DNA of 32,098 nucleotides from an uncultured Clostridia bacterium (GTDB lineage Bacteria > Bacillota > Clostridia > Christensenellales > Aristaeellaceae): assembly GCA_937934775.1 (NCBI GenBank), contig CALGYL010000403.1, positions 1 to 32,098 of the forward strand, written 5' to 3'. How positions within the stretch are numbered: the first letter of the stretch is position 1; every line of letters begins with the position of its first letter. Shown here in pieces: positions 22,554 through 30,637 of the stretch. The translations under genes were made by a program, and so were the position numbers. The notes under the pieces were generated by a model. That model saw only the letters and a list, made by a program, of their open reading frames with translations. It was not told the DNA's origin and searched no databases.

Positions 22554-24079
22554 GCCCCGCGCCCCCTCTCCGCTCCGGCGGTCCTCCCCGCCATCATCAG
22601 GCCGACCTCCGTCAAATCAACCGCCTCGCCGCTTTCCACCACGCCCATAACCTGCCCGCCGTGCAGCACCGCGAACCGGTCCGAGAGCACCCGGATCTCG
22701 TCGAGGTCCGCGGAAACCAGCAGTACCGCCGCGCCCTGCGCCTTGCATTGAAGCAGCTGTTTCTGCACAAACTCCGCCGCGCCCACGTCCAGTCCCCGGG
22801 TTGGCTGGCAGGCGACGATCAGCTTCGGCGCGTCCGAAAGTTCCCGCGCCAGGATCAGCTTCTGTTGGTTGCCGCCCGAAAGGGTGCGCACCTGCGTGCC
22901 GACTGTGTGGGCTTTGATCCCATATTCCTCCACGCTGCGCGCGGTTTTCACCTTTGCGGCCTGGGTGTCGAGCAACCCGTACTTCCGGAAGCGCCGGTCC
23001 GAATTGAACCGGAGCAGCATGTTGTCGGTGAGGTCCATATCCATAACCAGAGCATCCCGGTGCCGGTCATCGGGGATGTAAGCGACGCCCGCGCGCCTTC
23101 TGGCTTCGACGTTCAAGCCGTCCAGCGGCCGATCGTGGAGCGCAATTGTCCCCTCGTCCTGCCTGCGGATGCCCGTGATCACCTCGGCAAGCTCCTTCTG
23201 ACCGTTGCCGTCCACCCCGGCGATGCCGAAAATCTCCCCGGCGCGAACGTCCAGCGAGATTCCCCGAAGCTTTGGAAGGCCGCGCTCGCTCAAAGACACG
23301 TTCCGAAGCGTCAGCCCGCTGCCTGCGAACGAAACCGCCGCGCCCCGTTCGGCCGGCGCCAGCGGTCGCCCGATCATGTGCCGGGCGAGCGTTTCCTCGT
23401 CCAATGCCCCGATGGGCGCCGTGATGATCTTCCGACCGTCCCGGAGCACGGTCACACGGTCCGCGACGCGCATCACCTCCGGAATACGGTGGGTGATCAG
23501 AATGACGGCGCAGCCGCGGCGGCACAGACTTTTCAGGACGTCAAACAGGCTGTCGGTCTCCTGCGGCGTGAGGACGGCGGTGGGCTCATCCAGAATCAAA
23601 AGCTCCGCGTTCCGGTACAGAAGTTTCATGATCTCCACCCGCTGCTGCTCGCCCACCGAGAGCTGGGAAACCGCCGCGCGCGGATCCAGCGCAAGCCCAA
23701 ACGCTTCGGCAATTTTCCCGATTCTCTGGTCGGTCGCAGCACGGTCCGTGAACGGGTAGTTCTTTTCCCGCAGCCCCAGCGTGATATTTTCCGAGACCGT
23801 CAGCGTTGGCACCAGCATGAAGTGCTGGTGTACCATCCCGATGCCTCTGTGAATGGCGTCCAGCGGGGAACGGAATTGGACGGACATGCCCTTGAAGCGG
23901 ATCTCCCCTCCGTCCGGCTGATAGAGCCCGTACAGAAGGTTCATCAGCGTGGTCTTGCCTGCGCCGTTTTCACCCAAAAGCGCGTGGATCTCACCTGACT
24001 CCACTTCCAGGTCCACGTGGTCGTTGGCGTATTCGCCCCAGAAGGTTTTTACAATCCCCTTCATTTCCAGCAGCTTCAT
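22550..24079 (-). CDS. ABC transporter ATPase, two-domain (nucleoside/purine importer)
   Basis: 509 aa from ATG 24079 (GGAGG upstream); the open frame runs to 24481 but that part is antisense to the binding-protein gene. The first ATPase domain has Walker A GENGAGKTT, signature LSVGEQQRVEI and Walker B LLILDEP. The second has a degenerate Walker A (GVDGNGQKEL), signature LSGGNQQKLILARE and an altered Walker B (LIVACQPTRGLD). This one-active, one-degenerate pattern is normal for the YufO/NupO and ribose-type ATPases. Energises the permeases encoded directly downstream. Confidence 0.92.
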   Translation of the reverse strand: MKLLEMKGIVKTFWGEYANDHVDLEVESGEIHALLGENGAGKTTLMNLLYGLYQPDGGEIRFKGMSVQFRSPLDAIHRGIGMVHQHFMLVPTLTVSENITLGLREKNYPFTDRAATDQRIGKIAEAFGLALDPRAAVSQLSVGEQQRVEIMKLLYRNAELLILDEPTAVLTPQETDSLFDVLKSLCRRGCAVILITHRIPEVMRVADRVTVLRDGRKIITAPIGALDEETLARHMIGRPLAPAERGAAVSFAGSGLTLRNVSLSERGLPKLRGISLDVRAGEIFGIAGVDGNGQKELAEVITGIRRQDEGTIALHDRPLDGLNVEARRRAGVAYIPDDRHRDALVMDMDLTDNMLLRFNSDRRFRKYGLLDTQAAKVKTARSVEEYGIKAHTVGTQVRTLSGGNQQKLILARELSDAPKLIVACQPTRGLDVGAAEFVQKQLLQCKAQGAAVLLVSADLDEIRVLSDRFAVLHGGQVMGVVESGEAVDLTEVGLMMAGRTAGAERGRGA

Positions 24080-24189
24080 GCTTCCTCCAAGGATTTCTCC
24101 CAACGCTGTGCGATCGTGCCGGTGACAATAATCAATCGCTCTGCCGCGGAGGCGCGATTGCGCATTTCTGTTGACACTGGCATAAACGC

Positions 24190-24220
24190 CTGCCCGGGGC
24201 GCGTTTGCGCCGCCGGGCAG
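24190..24220 (-). promoter_or_regulatory. intra-operon hairpin between binding protein and ATPase genes
   Basis: CTGCCCGG-GGCGC pairs with GCGCCGCCGGGCAG around a 4-nt loop, with one bulged C. It starts 21 bp after the binding-protein stop. No strong U-run follows. Such hairpins often protect the upstream message or cause partial termination, so that the binding protein is made in excess over the transporter. Confidence 0.6.
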
Positions 24221-24240
24221 ACCAAAGTACACAGGGCCGT

Positions 24241-25233
24241 TTACTTCGTGGGGGTTTCGATGCGCGGCACCTGGAACTCGCCGGAGATGATGGCCTGCTT
24301 CTTGGCGGCGATCTTGTCCTTCAGTTCCTGCGGGATTTTGCTTTCGAAGCCGTTGTAGCCCGCGATGTCCACCACGCCCTCGGCCATGCCAAGGTAGTAG
24401 ATGCCACCCTTGTACTGGCCGTCTTTGACGCGGCCCACCGCGGTGGTGATGACCTTGGTCATGTTGTAGACGGTGGAGCACATGACGGTTTCCGGCGCGA
24501 TGGAGTTCTGATCGTAGGAGTTGCCGCAGGCGAGAAGGCCCTTTTCCTGCGCGGCGGTAATGACGCCGGTACCGGCCTGGTTGGCCACATGGTAGAGGAC
24601 GTCGGCGCCCTGGCCGATCATGTTCATCGCGGCTTCCTTGCCCAGCGCCGCGTCAACATAGCTGTTGATGTAGATCTCCAGCACCTTGATGTCGGGTTTG
24701 ATTTCCTTTGCGCCCAGCTTGAACGCTTCCAGCTCCTTGGTGATGGAGGGCTGCTCCATCGCGCCCACCACGCCGATGGTGCCGGACGTGGACATCCCGG
24801 CGCAGAGCATGCCCATCAGGTACGCGCCCTGTTCGCAGCTCATGACAAAGGATGCCATGTTGTCGCTCTGGGAAGCGGCTTCGGTGGCCATAAAGTACTG
24901 GTCCGGGAAATCCTTGGAGACGTTTGCGGCGGGCTCGCCAAACTGAAAACCGTGGCCGATGATCAGGTTATACCCCTGCGAGGCATAATCCCGGTACGCG
25001 GCTTCGCTGTCGGCGATGTTGACGTTTTCGGAATAGGCCGACTCAATGCCGAACTCCTCTTCCGCTGCCTTCACACCCGCGACGGCGATGGCGTTCCAGC
25101 CCTGATCGTTCGCCGGACCCGAAAGGATGAGCGCAACCTTCAGCGGGGCGGCTTCCGCCTGGACGGCGACACCAGAGAGGATGACGAGCGCCGAGAGGGC
25201 CAGGGCAACCAGGACACGCAGACGCTTTTTCAT
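24241..25233 (-). CDS. BMP-family ABC substrate-binding protein (nucleoside/purine type)
   Basis: 330 aa. The signal peptide (MKKRLRV, then a hydrophobic core, then VQAEAAPLK) is of the ordinary SPase I type: there is no lipobox cysteine, unusual for a binding protein of a Gram-positive bacterium. The mature part begins LKVALILSGPANDQGWN and has IIGHGFQFGE, VGAMEQP and DVLYHVANQAGTG, the BMP/PnrA fold that binds nucleosides or purine bases. It lies between the deaminase gene and the ATPase gene in one operon. How the protein stays at the membrane without a lipid anchor is not visible. Confidence 0.9.
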   Translation of the reverse strand: MKKRLRVLVALALSALVILSGVAVQAEAAPLKVALILSGPANDQGWNAIAVAGVKAAEEEFGIESAYSENVNIADSEAAYRDYASQGYNLIIGHGFQFGEPAANVSKDFPDQYFMATEAASQSDNMASFVMSCEQGAYLMGMLCAGMSTSGTIGVVGAMEQPSITKELEAFKLGAKEIKPDIKVLEIYINSYVDAALGKEAAMNMIGQGADVLYHVANQAGTGVITAAQEKGLLACGNSYDQNSIAPETVMCSTVYNMTKVITTAVGRVKDGQYKGGIYYLGMAEGVVDIAGYNGFESKIPQELKDKIAAKKQAIISGEFQVPRIETPTK

Positions 25234-25258
25234 AGGATTTCCTCCTTCTTCCTACCGG

Positions 25259-26650
25259 TCAGAATATATGAAAGGCTTCGGAGTTTTCGCGCAGGACGCG
25301 AGAGCACACCGCTTCCCCAGCGTGCGCCAGCGCCTGTTCGTCCACGTTCTGAAGCGTTCCATCCTTGTAAACCACGCGGCCGCCCACCATCGTCAGCCAG
25401 ACGGGGCCGGTCACACCCACGCGGGCAAGCAGCGACGCGGGATCGTGCAGCGTGCCAGTCAGCTCCAGCGCGCCGCTGTCCACCATGAAAAGGTCCGCGG
25501 CTTTTCCGGCTTCGAGGGAGCCAAGGTCGTCCCGGCCCAGCGTCTTCGCGCCGTTCACGGTGGCCGTTTTGAGCATATCGTAGGAGGACGCCGCCCCGCC
25601 GCGTGTTTTGGAATGGAACGCCTGCATCAGATAAGCCATGCGCAGCGAATCCAGAAGGTTTGAACTGTCGTTGGTGGCGGAGCCGTCGCAGCCCAGACTG
25701 ATCAGAACGCCTTCCTTTTGCATCCGCTTGATATCCAGAATCGGAAAGCCGCCCAGCACCGCAGGCGCCGGGCAGTGGGAAATGCCCGTACCCGTCCTGG
25801 CCAATACCGGGAATTCTTCAGGCATCAGTTCCCAGCCGTGGGCATACCACACGTCGGGCCCGATGAAGCCGATCTCCTGGCACCAGTCCAGCGTACGCAT
25901 GCCGGTGCGCTCCAGCATGATGGGATTTTCACCTTCGCCCAGGTGCGTGTGCATGCGCACACCCTTTGACCGGGCCAGTGCGATGGTTTCGGTAAACGTC
26001 TCCCTGTGGCTGTTGATGGGTTGGCAGGGGGCCAGCACGATCTGCCGCATGGAGAGCGGATTCGGATCGTGGTAGAGCGCGATCAGCCGCTCGCAGTCCT
26101 TCAGGTATTCATCGGTGGTCTCCACCATGTTATCCGGCATGGTCGAGCCCAACTCCCGCGGAAGCGAATTCACGCCGCGGCCCGCGTGGTAGCGGATGCC
26201 CAACTTCTCCGCCGCCTCCATCTGCCGGTCTACGGGGGATTTGCCGGTAGCCTTTGTGTAGCAGTACTGGTGGTCAAACGCGCAAGTGCAGCCGTGCTTT
26301 AGCAGATCCGCCATCGCGGTCAGACTGGAATAATAGATCACGTCCGAATCGACCAACTGAAAGACTCTATAAATCTTGTCCAGCCACTCCACCACCAGCA
26401 TGTTGGGGTAATCGATGGTGATGAGGTTGCGAACAAAGGTCTGAAAGAAGTGGTGGTGCGTGTTGATCAGGCCGGGATACACAAATTTTCCCGAAGCGTC
26501 CAGCGTTTCCGCACCGCCTGCCTCGAGATTTTTACCGATGGATACGATTCGCCCGCCCTTAATCAGAAGATCCGCGTCCCGAAACACGGTATCCTTTGCG
26601 TCGCAGGTGACGATGGCCGCGGCATTCCTGACAAGCAGTCTCTTCTCCAT
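25259..26650 (-). CDS. amidohydrolase, 8-oxoguanine deaminase-like
   Basis: 463-aa metal-dependent deaminase of the AtzB/guanine-deaminase superfamily. Metal ligands can be placed: NTHHHFFQT (HxH), MHTHLGEGE, YAHGWEL and the Asp in LGCDGSATND. NTHHHFFQTFVRN matches the 8-oxoguanine deaminase subgroup better than classical guanine deaminase. ATG 26650 has GGAGG 5 bp upstream. First gene of the operon with a BMP importer, so the cell probably takes up an (oxidised) purine and deaminates it. S-adenosylhomocysteine or N-isopropylammelide-type substrates are alternatives within the superfamily. Confidence 0.85.
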   Translation of the reverse strand: MEKRLLVRNAAAIVTCDAKDTVFRDADLLIKGGRIVSIGKNLEAGGAETLDASGKFVYPGLINTHHHFFQTFVRNLITIDYPNMLVVEWLDKIYRVFQLVDSDVIYYSSLTAMADLLKHGCTCAFDHQYCYTKATGKSPVDRQMEAAEKLGIRYHAGRGVNSLPRELGSTMPDNMVETTDEYLKDCERLIALYHDPNPLSMRQIVLAPCQPINSHRETFTETIALARSKGVRMHTHLGEGENPIMLERTGMRTLDWCQEIGFIGPDVWYAHGWELMPEEFPVLARTGTGISHCPAPAVLGGFPILDIKRMQKEGVLISLGCDGSATNDSSNLLDSLRMAYLMQAFHSKTRGGAASSYDMLKTATVNGAKTLGRDDLGSLEAGKAADLFMVDSGALELTGTLHDPASLLARVGVTGPVWLTMVGGRVVYKDGTLQNVDEQALAHAGEAVCSRVLRENSEAFHIF

Positions 26651-26698
26651 GAATCCTCCCGTACATCAGCCCGGAGGCGTTGCTTTTTGTTTGATACC

Positions 26699-26729
26699 AT
26701 AGTAAATCATATAGTTACTATATGTGCAA
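26699..26729 (-). promoter_or_regulatory. MerR-type promoter of the deaminase-transporter operon
   Basis: On the minus strand TTGCAC (complement of 26724-26729) and TACTAT (complement of 26699-26704) are 19 bp apart, the overlong spacing characteristic of MerR-activated promoters. A 17-bp palindrome (26708-26724, CATATAG around TTA-type centre to CTATATG) fills the spacer. The deaminase ATG is about 50 bp downstream. The MerR-type gene at the end of the same operon is the obvious regulator. Confidence 0.6.
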
Positions 26730-26853
26730 GCAGCTTTCCCGAAAAATAACCAGGGATTCTTTGCCAGGCGCGCCGCTTCTCCAGCCGCGATGTCTGCCCT
26801 ACGCATGGCGCTGAAGTCCCAGTCTCGCGTGCGGTGTATTGTTAACGTAAATC

Positions 26854-26875
26854 GGGACGCCCTCTCGAGCGTCCC
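26854..26875 (-). terminator. hairpin downstream of the glycoside hydrolase remnants
   Basis: GGGACGC (26854-26860) and GCGTCCC (26869-26875) form a 7-bp stem. On the minus strand GATTTACGTT follows, a weak U-tract. It is about 100 bp after the GH78-like fragment. The rest of 26730-26973 holds no recognisable gene: a 90-codon open frame on the minus strand (26666-26938) has no family resemblance and covers the operon promoter. Confidence 0.5.
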
Positions 26876-26934
26876 ACAGATCATCAATAAAGTCTTGTGC
26901 TCCTCATACGTTTCCGGCAACCAGTGCGCCGTGA

Positions 26935-26998
26935 GCATCCGTCAGCCGCGTACGGCACAACCTTCAGCATCCGTCAACCGCGCTCGGCGCACCACCAG
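26935..26998. repeat. 32-bp imperfect tandem duplication
   Basis: GCATCCGTCAGCCGCG at 26935 recurs as GCATCCGTCAACCGCG at 26967, and the following bases are also similar. The second unit overlaps the 3' end of the GH78-like fragment; the first lies just beyond its stop codon. Confidence 0.5.
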
Positions 26999-27296
26999 CT
27001 TCCGCTTTCCAAAGGCCGCTCACTGCGGCCGTCCTCAAAGCGCCAGAGCGCTTCCAGCATGATGTTCCCCGCCAGATTTTCCGGCGCCGCGACTTGAAGC
27101 GTCACCGCACCGTCGTTCCTCTCCCAGTAAACCCGAACCATTCCGGCAGGCGTTTCATGCTCACAGCGCACCTCATGCAATTGCGGAACGAAGGCCGGGC
27201 GAACGTCCGCGCGGCGCGGCGACACGCGAATGCCGCCCAGCGCGCGTAAAAAACCAGCCGCTCACATCGCCCTAGAAGTGGTGGTTGCGGCTATAG
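26974..27296 (-). pseudogene. GH78-like glycoside hydrolase, C-terminal fragment
   Basis: On the minus strand the sequence reads PYSRNHHF, then a TAG, then GDVSGWF, then (after one extra T) LRALGGIRVSPRRADVRPAF and ETPAGMVRVYWER, ending WWCAERG. SRNHH(M/F)-GD-S-WF with a following beta-sandwich is the end of alpha-L-rhamnosidase-type (GH78) enzymes. The TAG stands where Tyr or Trp is usual, and the catalytic barrel is missing. The fragment is joined directly to the broken beta-mannosidase gene at about 27295, so a deletion fused two neighbouring genes. No function expected. Confidence 0.7.
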
Positions 27297-28184
27297 GGCG
27301 CGGGACTGCTTCCAGATCATGATGCCGTGGCGGTCGTAGTAGTCGTAGAACGGATGGTCCTCATAGACGTTGCCGCCCCAGCACCGGAGGATGTTGCTGC
27401 CAGTGTCCGTCCACAATGAGAGCATCCGCTCGTAGCGGGAAGCGTCTCGACCGTGCAGCGCATCCGCGGGCACCCAGTCGGAGCCCTTGCAGAGTATCTT
27501 CTCCCCGTTGACATGGAAGTAGAACTCGCTCTGATAAGAATCGGTGATGTCGGTGCGCTCCAGCTTTACGGTGCGAATGCCAAGCTGGGTATCCAGCGCC
27601 GCAAGGACGCGGCCGCCCCGCAGGATCTCCGCCCGGACATCATAGACGTTGGCCGGTCCGTAGCCGTACAGCCACCAAAGCTTGGGGTTTTTGACAGTGA
27701 AGTCGAATCGGCCCGCCACAAAGCGCAGGGATCGCTCCTCCACGAAGCCGGGTTCCCCCTCCACGGTGCCCGTCAGGCGAAGGGACAGGCCATCATAGCA
27801 CGGCGCGTCCGTCCTGAAACGGAAGGCGCAGGTGACGACGGCCGCGTCCTTTTCCAGCGCGCGGGTAGCCAGGAACAGGGAGTCAAACTCATTGTTTCCC
27901 TCGATTTCAAGGTCCACATCCCGCCAAAGGCCCGCGGACAGCGTGCGGGGCATGATGTCCCAGCCATGGCAGGACGGGGCCTTGCGCAGGCGCAGGAATT
28001 CGTTCCGGCAAATGGTGCAGTACGCATCCACGGATTTTGAAGCGGCGCAGAGCATCGGTGAGCGCAGATCAACGGCCAGCGTGTTCTTGCCGGGCTTTAG
28101 AAGGCCGGTCACTTCGAATCGGTGGTCAATCAGCGCGTTTTCGCTGCTGGCGAACTTTTCGCCGTTCAGGGAGTACTTCTTCAT
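27291..28184 (-). pseudogene. GH2 beta-mannosidase-like gene, truncated at both ends
   Basis: 298 codons remain where family members have about 800. The start MKKYSLNGE is a normal GH2 N-terminus, but the next residues, KFASSENALIDHRFEV, belong about 90 residues further on. This points to an in-frame deletion, perhaps at repeated LNGE codons. The jelly-roll and Ig-like parts (HGWDIMPRTLSAGLWRDV, CKGSDWVPAD) and the start of the barrel (NILRCWGGNVYEDHPFYDYY) are intact. It stops after GIMIWKQ, before the catalytic acid/base, at the junction with the GH78 fragment. An enzyme is not possible. It followed the ROK kinase gene in a former glycan operon. Confidence 0.8.
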
Positions 28185-28212
28185 GGACGGAACGTTCCTG
28201 ATCTTTACGATA

Positions 28213-29118
28213 CTATTTCGTTGCGCCATTTGCCGCCACGGCAAGCGCGGCCACGTCGCCCAGCCGGTCGCCAAGAGCGCTGGCGACGATGCGACACTTT
28301 TTCAGCGCGTCGGGCAGCGCTTCCATTTGCAAAACGCGCTCCATGTCCTCCCGGAAATACTTCTCTGCTCGCGCAAAAACGCTGCCGATCACGATGCGCT
28401 CCGGGTTAAAAATGTCAATCAGGATCGCAAGGCCTCTGCCAAGCATTCTGGCGCTCTCCTGATAGACGCGCCGCGCGTCCTCGTCTCCAGCGTCGGCGCG
28501 CTCCGCCAACTCCTGCGCGCTGATTTCTCGGCCCATGCGCAGCGCCGCCAGCCGGTTCAGGCCGCCGCCCGAGCAATACCCCTCGAAGGAGCCGTGCTTG
28601 CCGTAGCCCATGGGGCCGTCCTCCGTCAAGCGGATGTGACCAACCTCTCCCGCAAGGCCGCCGGCGCCCTCGTAGAGCCTTCCGTCCAGGATCAGCCCCG
28701 CGCCCAAGCCCGTGCCGAAGGTGAGGAAAATCGCGTCCCGCGTGCCCTTTGCCGCGCCGTAGCGCCATTCGGCCAGCGCGCAGGCGTTGGCGTCATTTTG
28801 CAAAAACGCGGGCGCCCTCATGTGCTCTTGGATGAAATCCGTTACCGGCACCGCATCCCAGCCGGGCAGGTTCGGCGGCGATAGGATCAAACCCCGCCGC
28901 TGATCCAGCGGCCCGCCGCAGCTGACGCCCACGGCGCGCACCGCCCGATTCTGTAAAAGCGCGTCCGCCTCGTCGCACATCCTCGTTAGAACCTCCCGCC
29001 AGCCGCTCAAGGCCTGGGTGGGAAACGAAGCGCGCGAAAGGATGCGGCCGTCATCGTCGCCGAGGATAACGGCGCATTTTGTTCCGCCGATATCAAACCC
29101 GATGTCATATGCAGTCAT
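28213..29118 (-). CDS. ROK-family sugar kinase, lacking the zinc motif
   Basis: 301 aa, start with AGAAGGGGAA upstream. GFDIGGTK is the ATP loop, LQNDANACALAEW carries the catalytic Asp, and EVGHIRL is the ROK motif. The usual CGCGxxGCLE zinc loop is replaced by GYGKHGSFEGYCSGGG, with no cysteine pair, so the zinc site is absent. Some Clostridia ROK proteins show the same replacement. There is no HTH, so it is a kinase. The frame is intact although the genes on both sides are broken. Glucose or mannose-like sugars released by the neighbouring hydrolases would have been the natural substrates. Confidence 0.85.
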   Translation of the reverse strand: MTAYDIGFDIGGTKCAVILGDDDGRILSRASFPTQALSGWREVLTRMCDEADALLQNRAVRAVGVSCGGPLDQRRGLILSPPNLPGWDAVPVTDFIQEHMRAPAFLQNDANACALAEWRYGAAKGTRDAIFLTFGTGLGAGLILDGRLYEGAGGLAGEVGHIRLTEDGPMGYGKHGSFEGYCSGGGLNRLAALRMGREISAQELAERADAGDEDARRVYQESARMLGRGLAILIDIFNPERIVIGSVFARAEKYFREDMERVLQMEALPDALKKCRIVASALGDRLGDVAALAVAANGATK

Positions 29119-29154
29119 TGGTTCCCCTTCTTTCCGGCGCGGGTTCCGCCGCCC

Positions 29155-29815
29155 TCATCCCATGATCGCGCCCGCGGAAATGCCGCTGATGATCTTTTCC
29201 AACATGCACAGGTACACAATGATGCTGGGTCAAACGCCTAATTGATGCCGGATGGCAAGATGTTGTAGTCGGTATAAAACGCGTTTTTGATTCGGACGAT
29301 GCCCCGCTGTAGCGTCTTCTGCGACTCCTCGTTCAGGAAGATCAGCGACAGCAGCCGGTTGTTCCACACGGACAGGAAGTTGAAGATCGTCACCGTAGCC
29401 AGCGTCGGCTTGAGCATGGGGCATACGATGCTGACGAAGGTTTTGGGAATGCTGCAGCCGTCGATGACTGCGGATTCCTCGATTTCATGCGGAATCCCCT
29501 TCAAAAAACCAACAATCATGAAGGTGGAGACGGGAATGGTGTTGGTGATAAAGATCAGCATCAGCGCCATACGATTGGTCACGCCGATGCGCGTGGTGAA
29601 GATGTACAGCGGCACAGTGATCGCGTGCATGGGCACCATCATGCCCGTCATCAGAAGCCCCGGTGCCCATTTGGAGAGCTTCCACCGCATCCGTCCGATG
29701 GCGTAGGCGGCCGTGGTGGTGACGGCCAGGCCCACAAGGCACACGACCGTCGCGTAGAAAAGGCTGTTCATCAGGTACGACTGCGTGTTGAACTCGGTGA
29801 ACAGCCGTAGGAGAT
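29155..29815 (-). pseudogene. carbohydrate ABC transporter permease (MalG type), 5'-truncated and frameshifted
   Basis: The membrane segments from NTQSYLMNSLFYATVV onward and the EAA loop (EIEESAVIDGCSIPKTF) are those of MalG-like inner-membrane permeases. The first 60-70 residues are missing. After NILPSGIN a TAG (complement of 29238-29240) interrupts it. Then, in another frame, SIIVYLCMLEKIISGISAGAIMG completes the usual C-terminus, ending at 29155. At its 5' side the sequence runs directly into the binding-protein remnant, so a deletion removed the end of that gene, any first permease, and the start of this one. Confidence 0.82.
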
Positions 29816-30582
29816 CGCGTTGCACTCCAGAGAGAACACGCCAGCCTTAACCATCTCCTGAAACTTCTCGCCCGCGGCGATGAAGGCAGGATCGTCAAAC
29901 TTGGCGGTCTTGCCCACCACGACTTCTTTGTACAGCGCCGGTCCGTTCTGGCGGTCGAAGATCATCCTGTAGGGAATCGAGCAGGGCCACACGTCCTTGC
30001 CGCCCATGGCCACGGGCAGGATGCCTTTGGACTTGAGGGTTTCGCAGACTTTCAAAAACTCATCATAGCTGGTGGGCACCGCGACGCCGTTGTCGGCGAA
30101 GACCTTCTTGTTGTAGAAGACCATCTCGCCCGAACTGAGCAGCGGGAAGGCGTAGAAGCTGTCGCCGAAGCTGGACAGCGAGATGGCGTCTGGATTGATG
30201 ACTTCCTGAAGCGCGGGGTATTGGCGAGCAGATCATTCAGCGGCATCACGCGGCCCGCGGTGACGAAGGGCTCGAGACGACCGGTCAGCCAGGTGCAGAA
30301 CCCGTCCGGCGCATTGCCGACGGCCATCTCCGTCGTGATCTTGTTGAGATAGTCGTTACCGTCGGCGATGACGGTGGACTCGATCTTCACGTTGGGATTC
30401 TGCTGTTCAAACAGTTCGATGTTCTTCTTGTGCCAGACAGCCTAGAAGTCGTTGGGGTTGGACTCATCCGCCGTGTGCCAAAAGGTGATGGTACCGCTCA
30501 GGCTGTTGTCCGTCGCAAAGGCGACGGGCATTAGGGATAGCACCAGCATTGCGGTCAGAAGCAAACCGAGGACTATCTTCAT
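29816..30582 (-). pseudogene. extracellular sugar-binding protein (ABC, family 1 type), disrupted
   Basis: Starts MKIVLGLLLTAML with an ordinary signal peptide (cleavage near AFATD, no lipobox) and GTITFWHT, the usual mature start of sugar-binding proteins. A TAG (complement of 30442-30444) follows NPNDF; the frame then continues AVWHKKNIELFEQQNPNVK. One base is missing near 30218 (after LLANTP), and the shifted frame goes on ALQEVINPDAI through GEMVFYNKKVFADNGV to AGVFSLECNAI. The C-terminal half is gone, replaced by the permease remnant. Three independent lesions make loss of function certain. Confidence 0.85.
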
Positions 30583-30637
30583 GGGCTTGGCCTCCTTGCA
30601 TATTTTATAACCGGACGACGGCCGCCGCCGAAATAAC

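Noticed and set aside
22661..23998. 445-codon plus-strand frame opposite the ABC ATPase
   Set aside because: Antisense shadow of a conserved two-domain ATPase with all motifs on the minus strand.
24205..25488. 427-codon plus-strand frame opposite the BMP protein
   Set aside because: Antisense shadow; His-, Gly- and Arg-rich without recognisable domains.
26666..26938. 90-codon minus-strand frame between deaminase and GH78 fragment
   Set aside because: Covers the MerR-type promoter and a hairpin; translation matches nothing recognisable.
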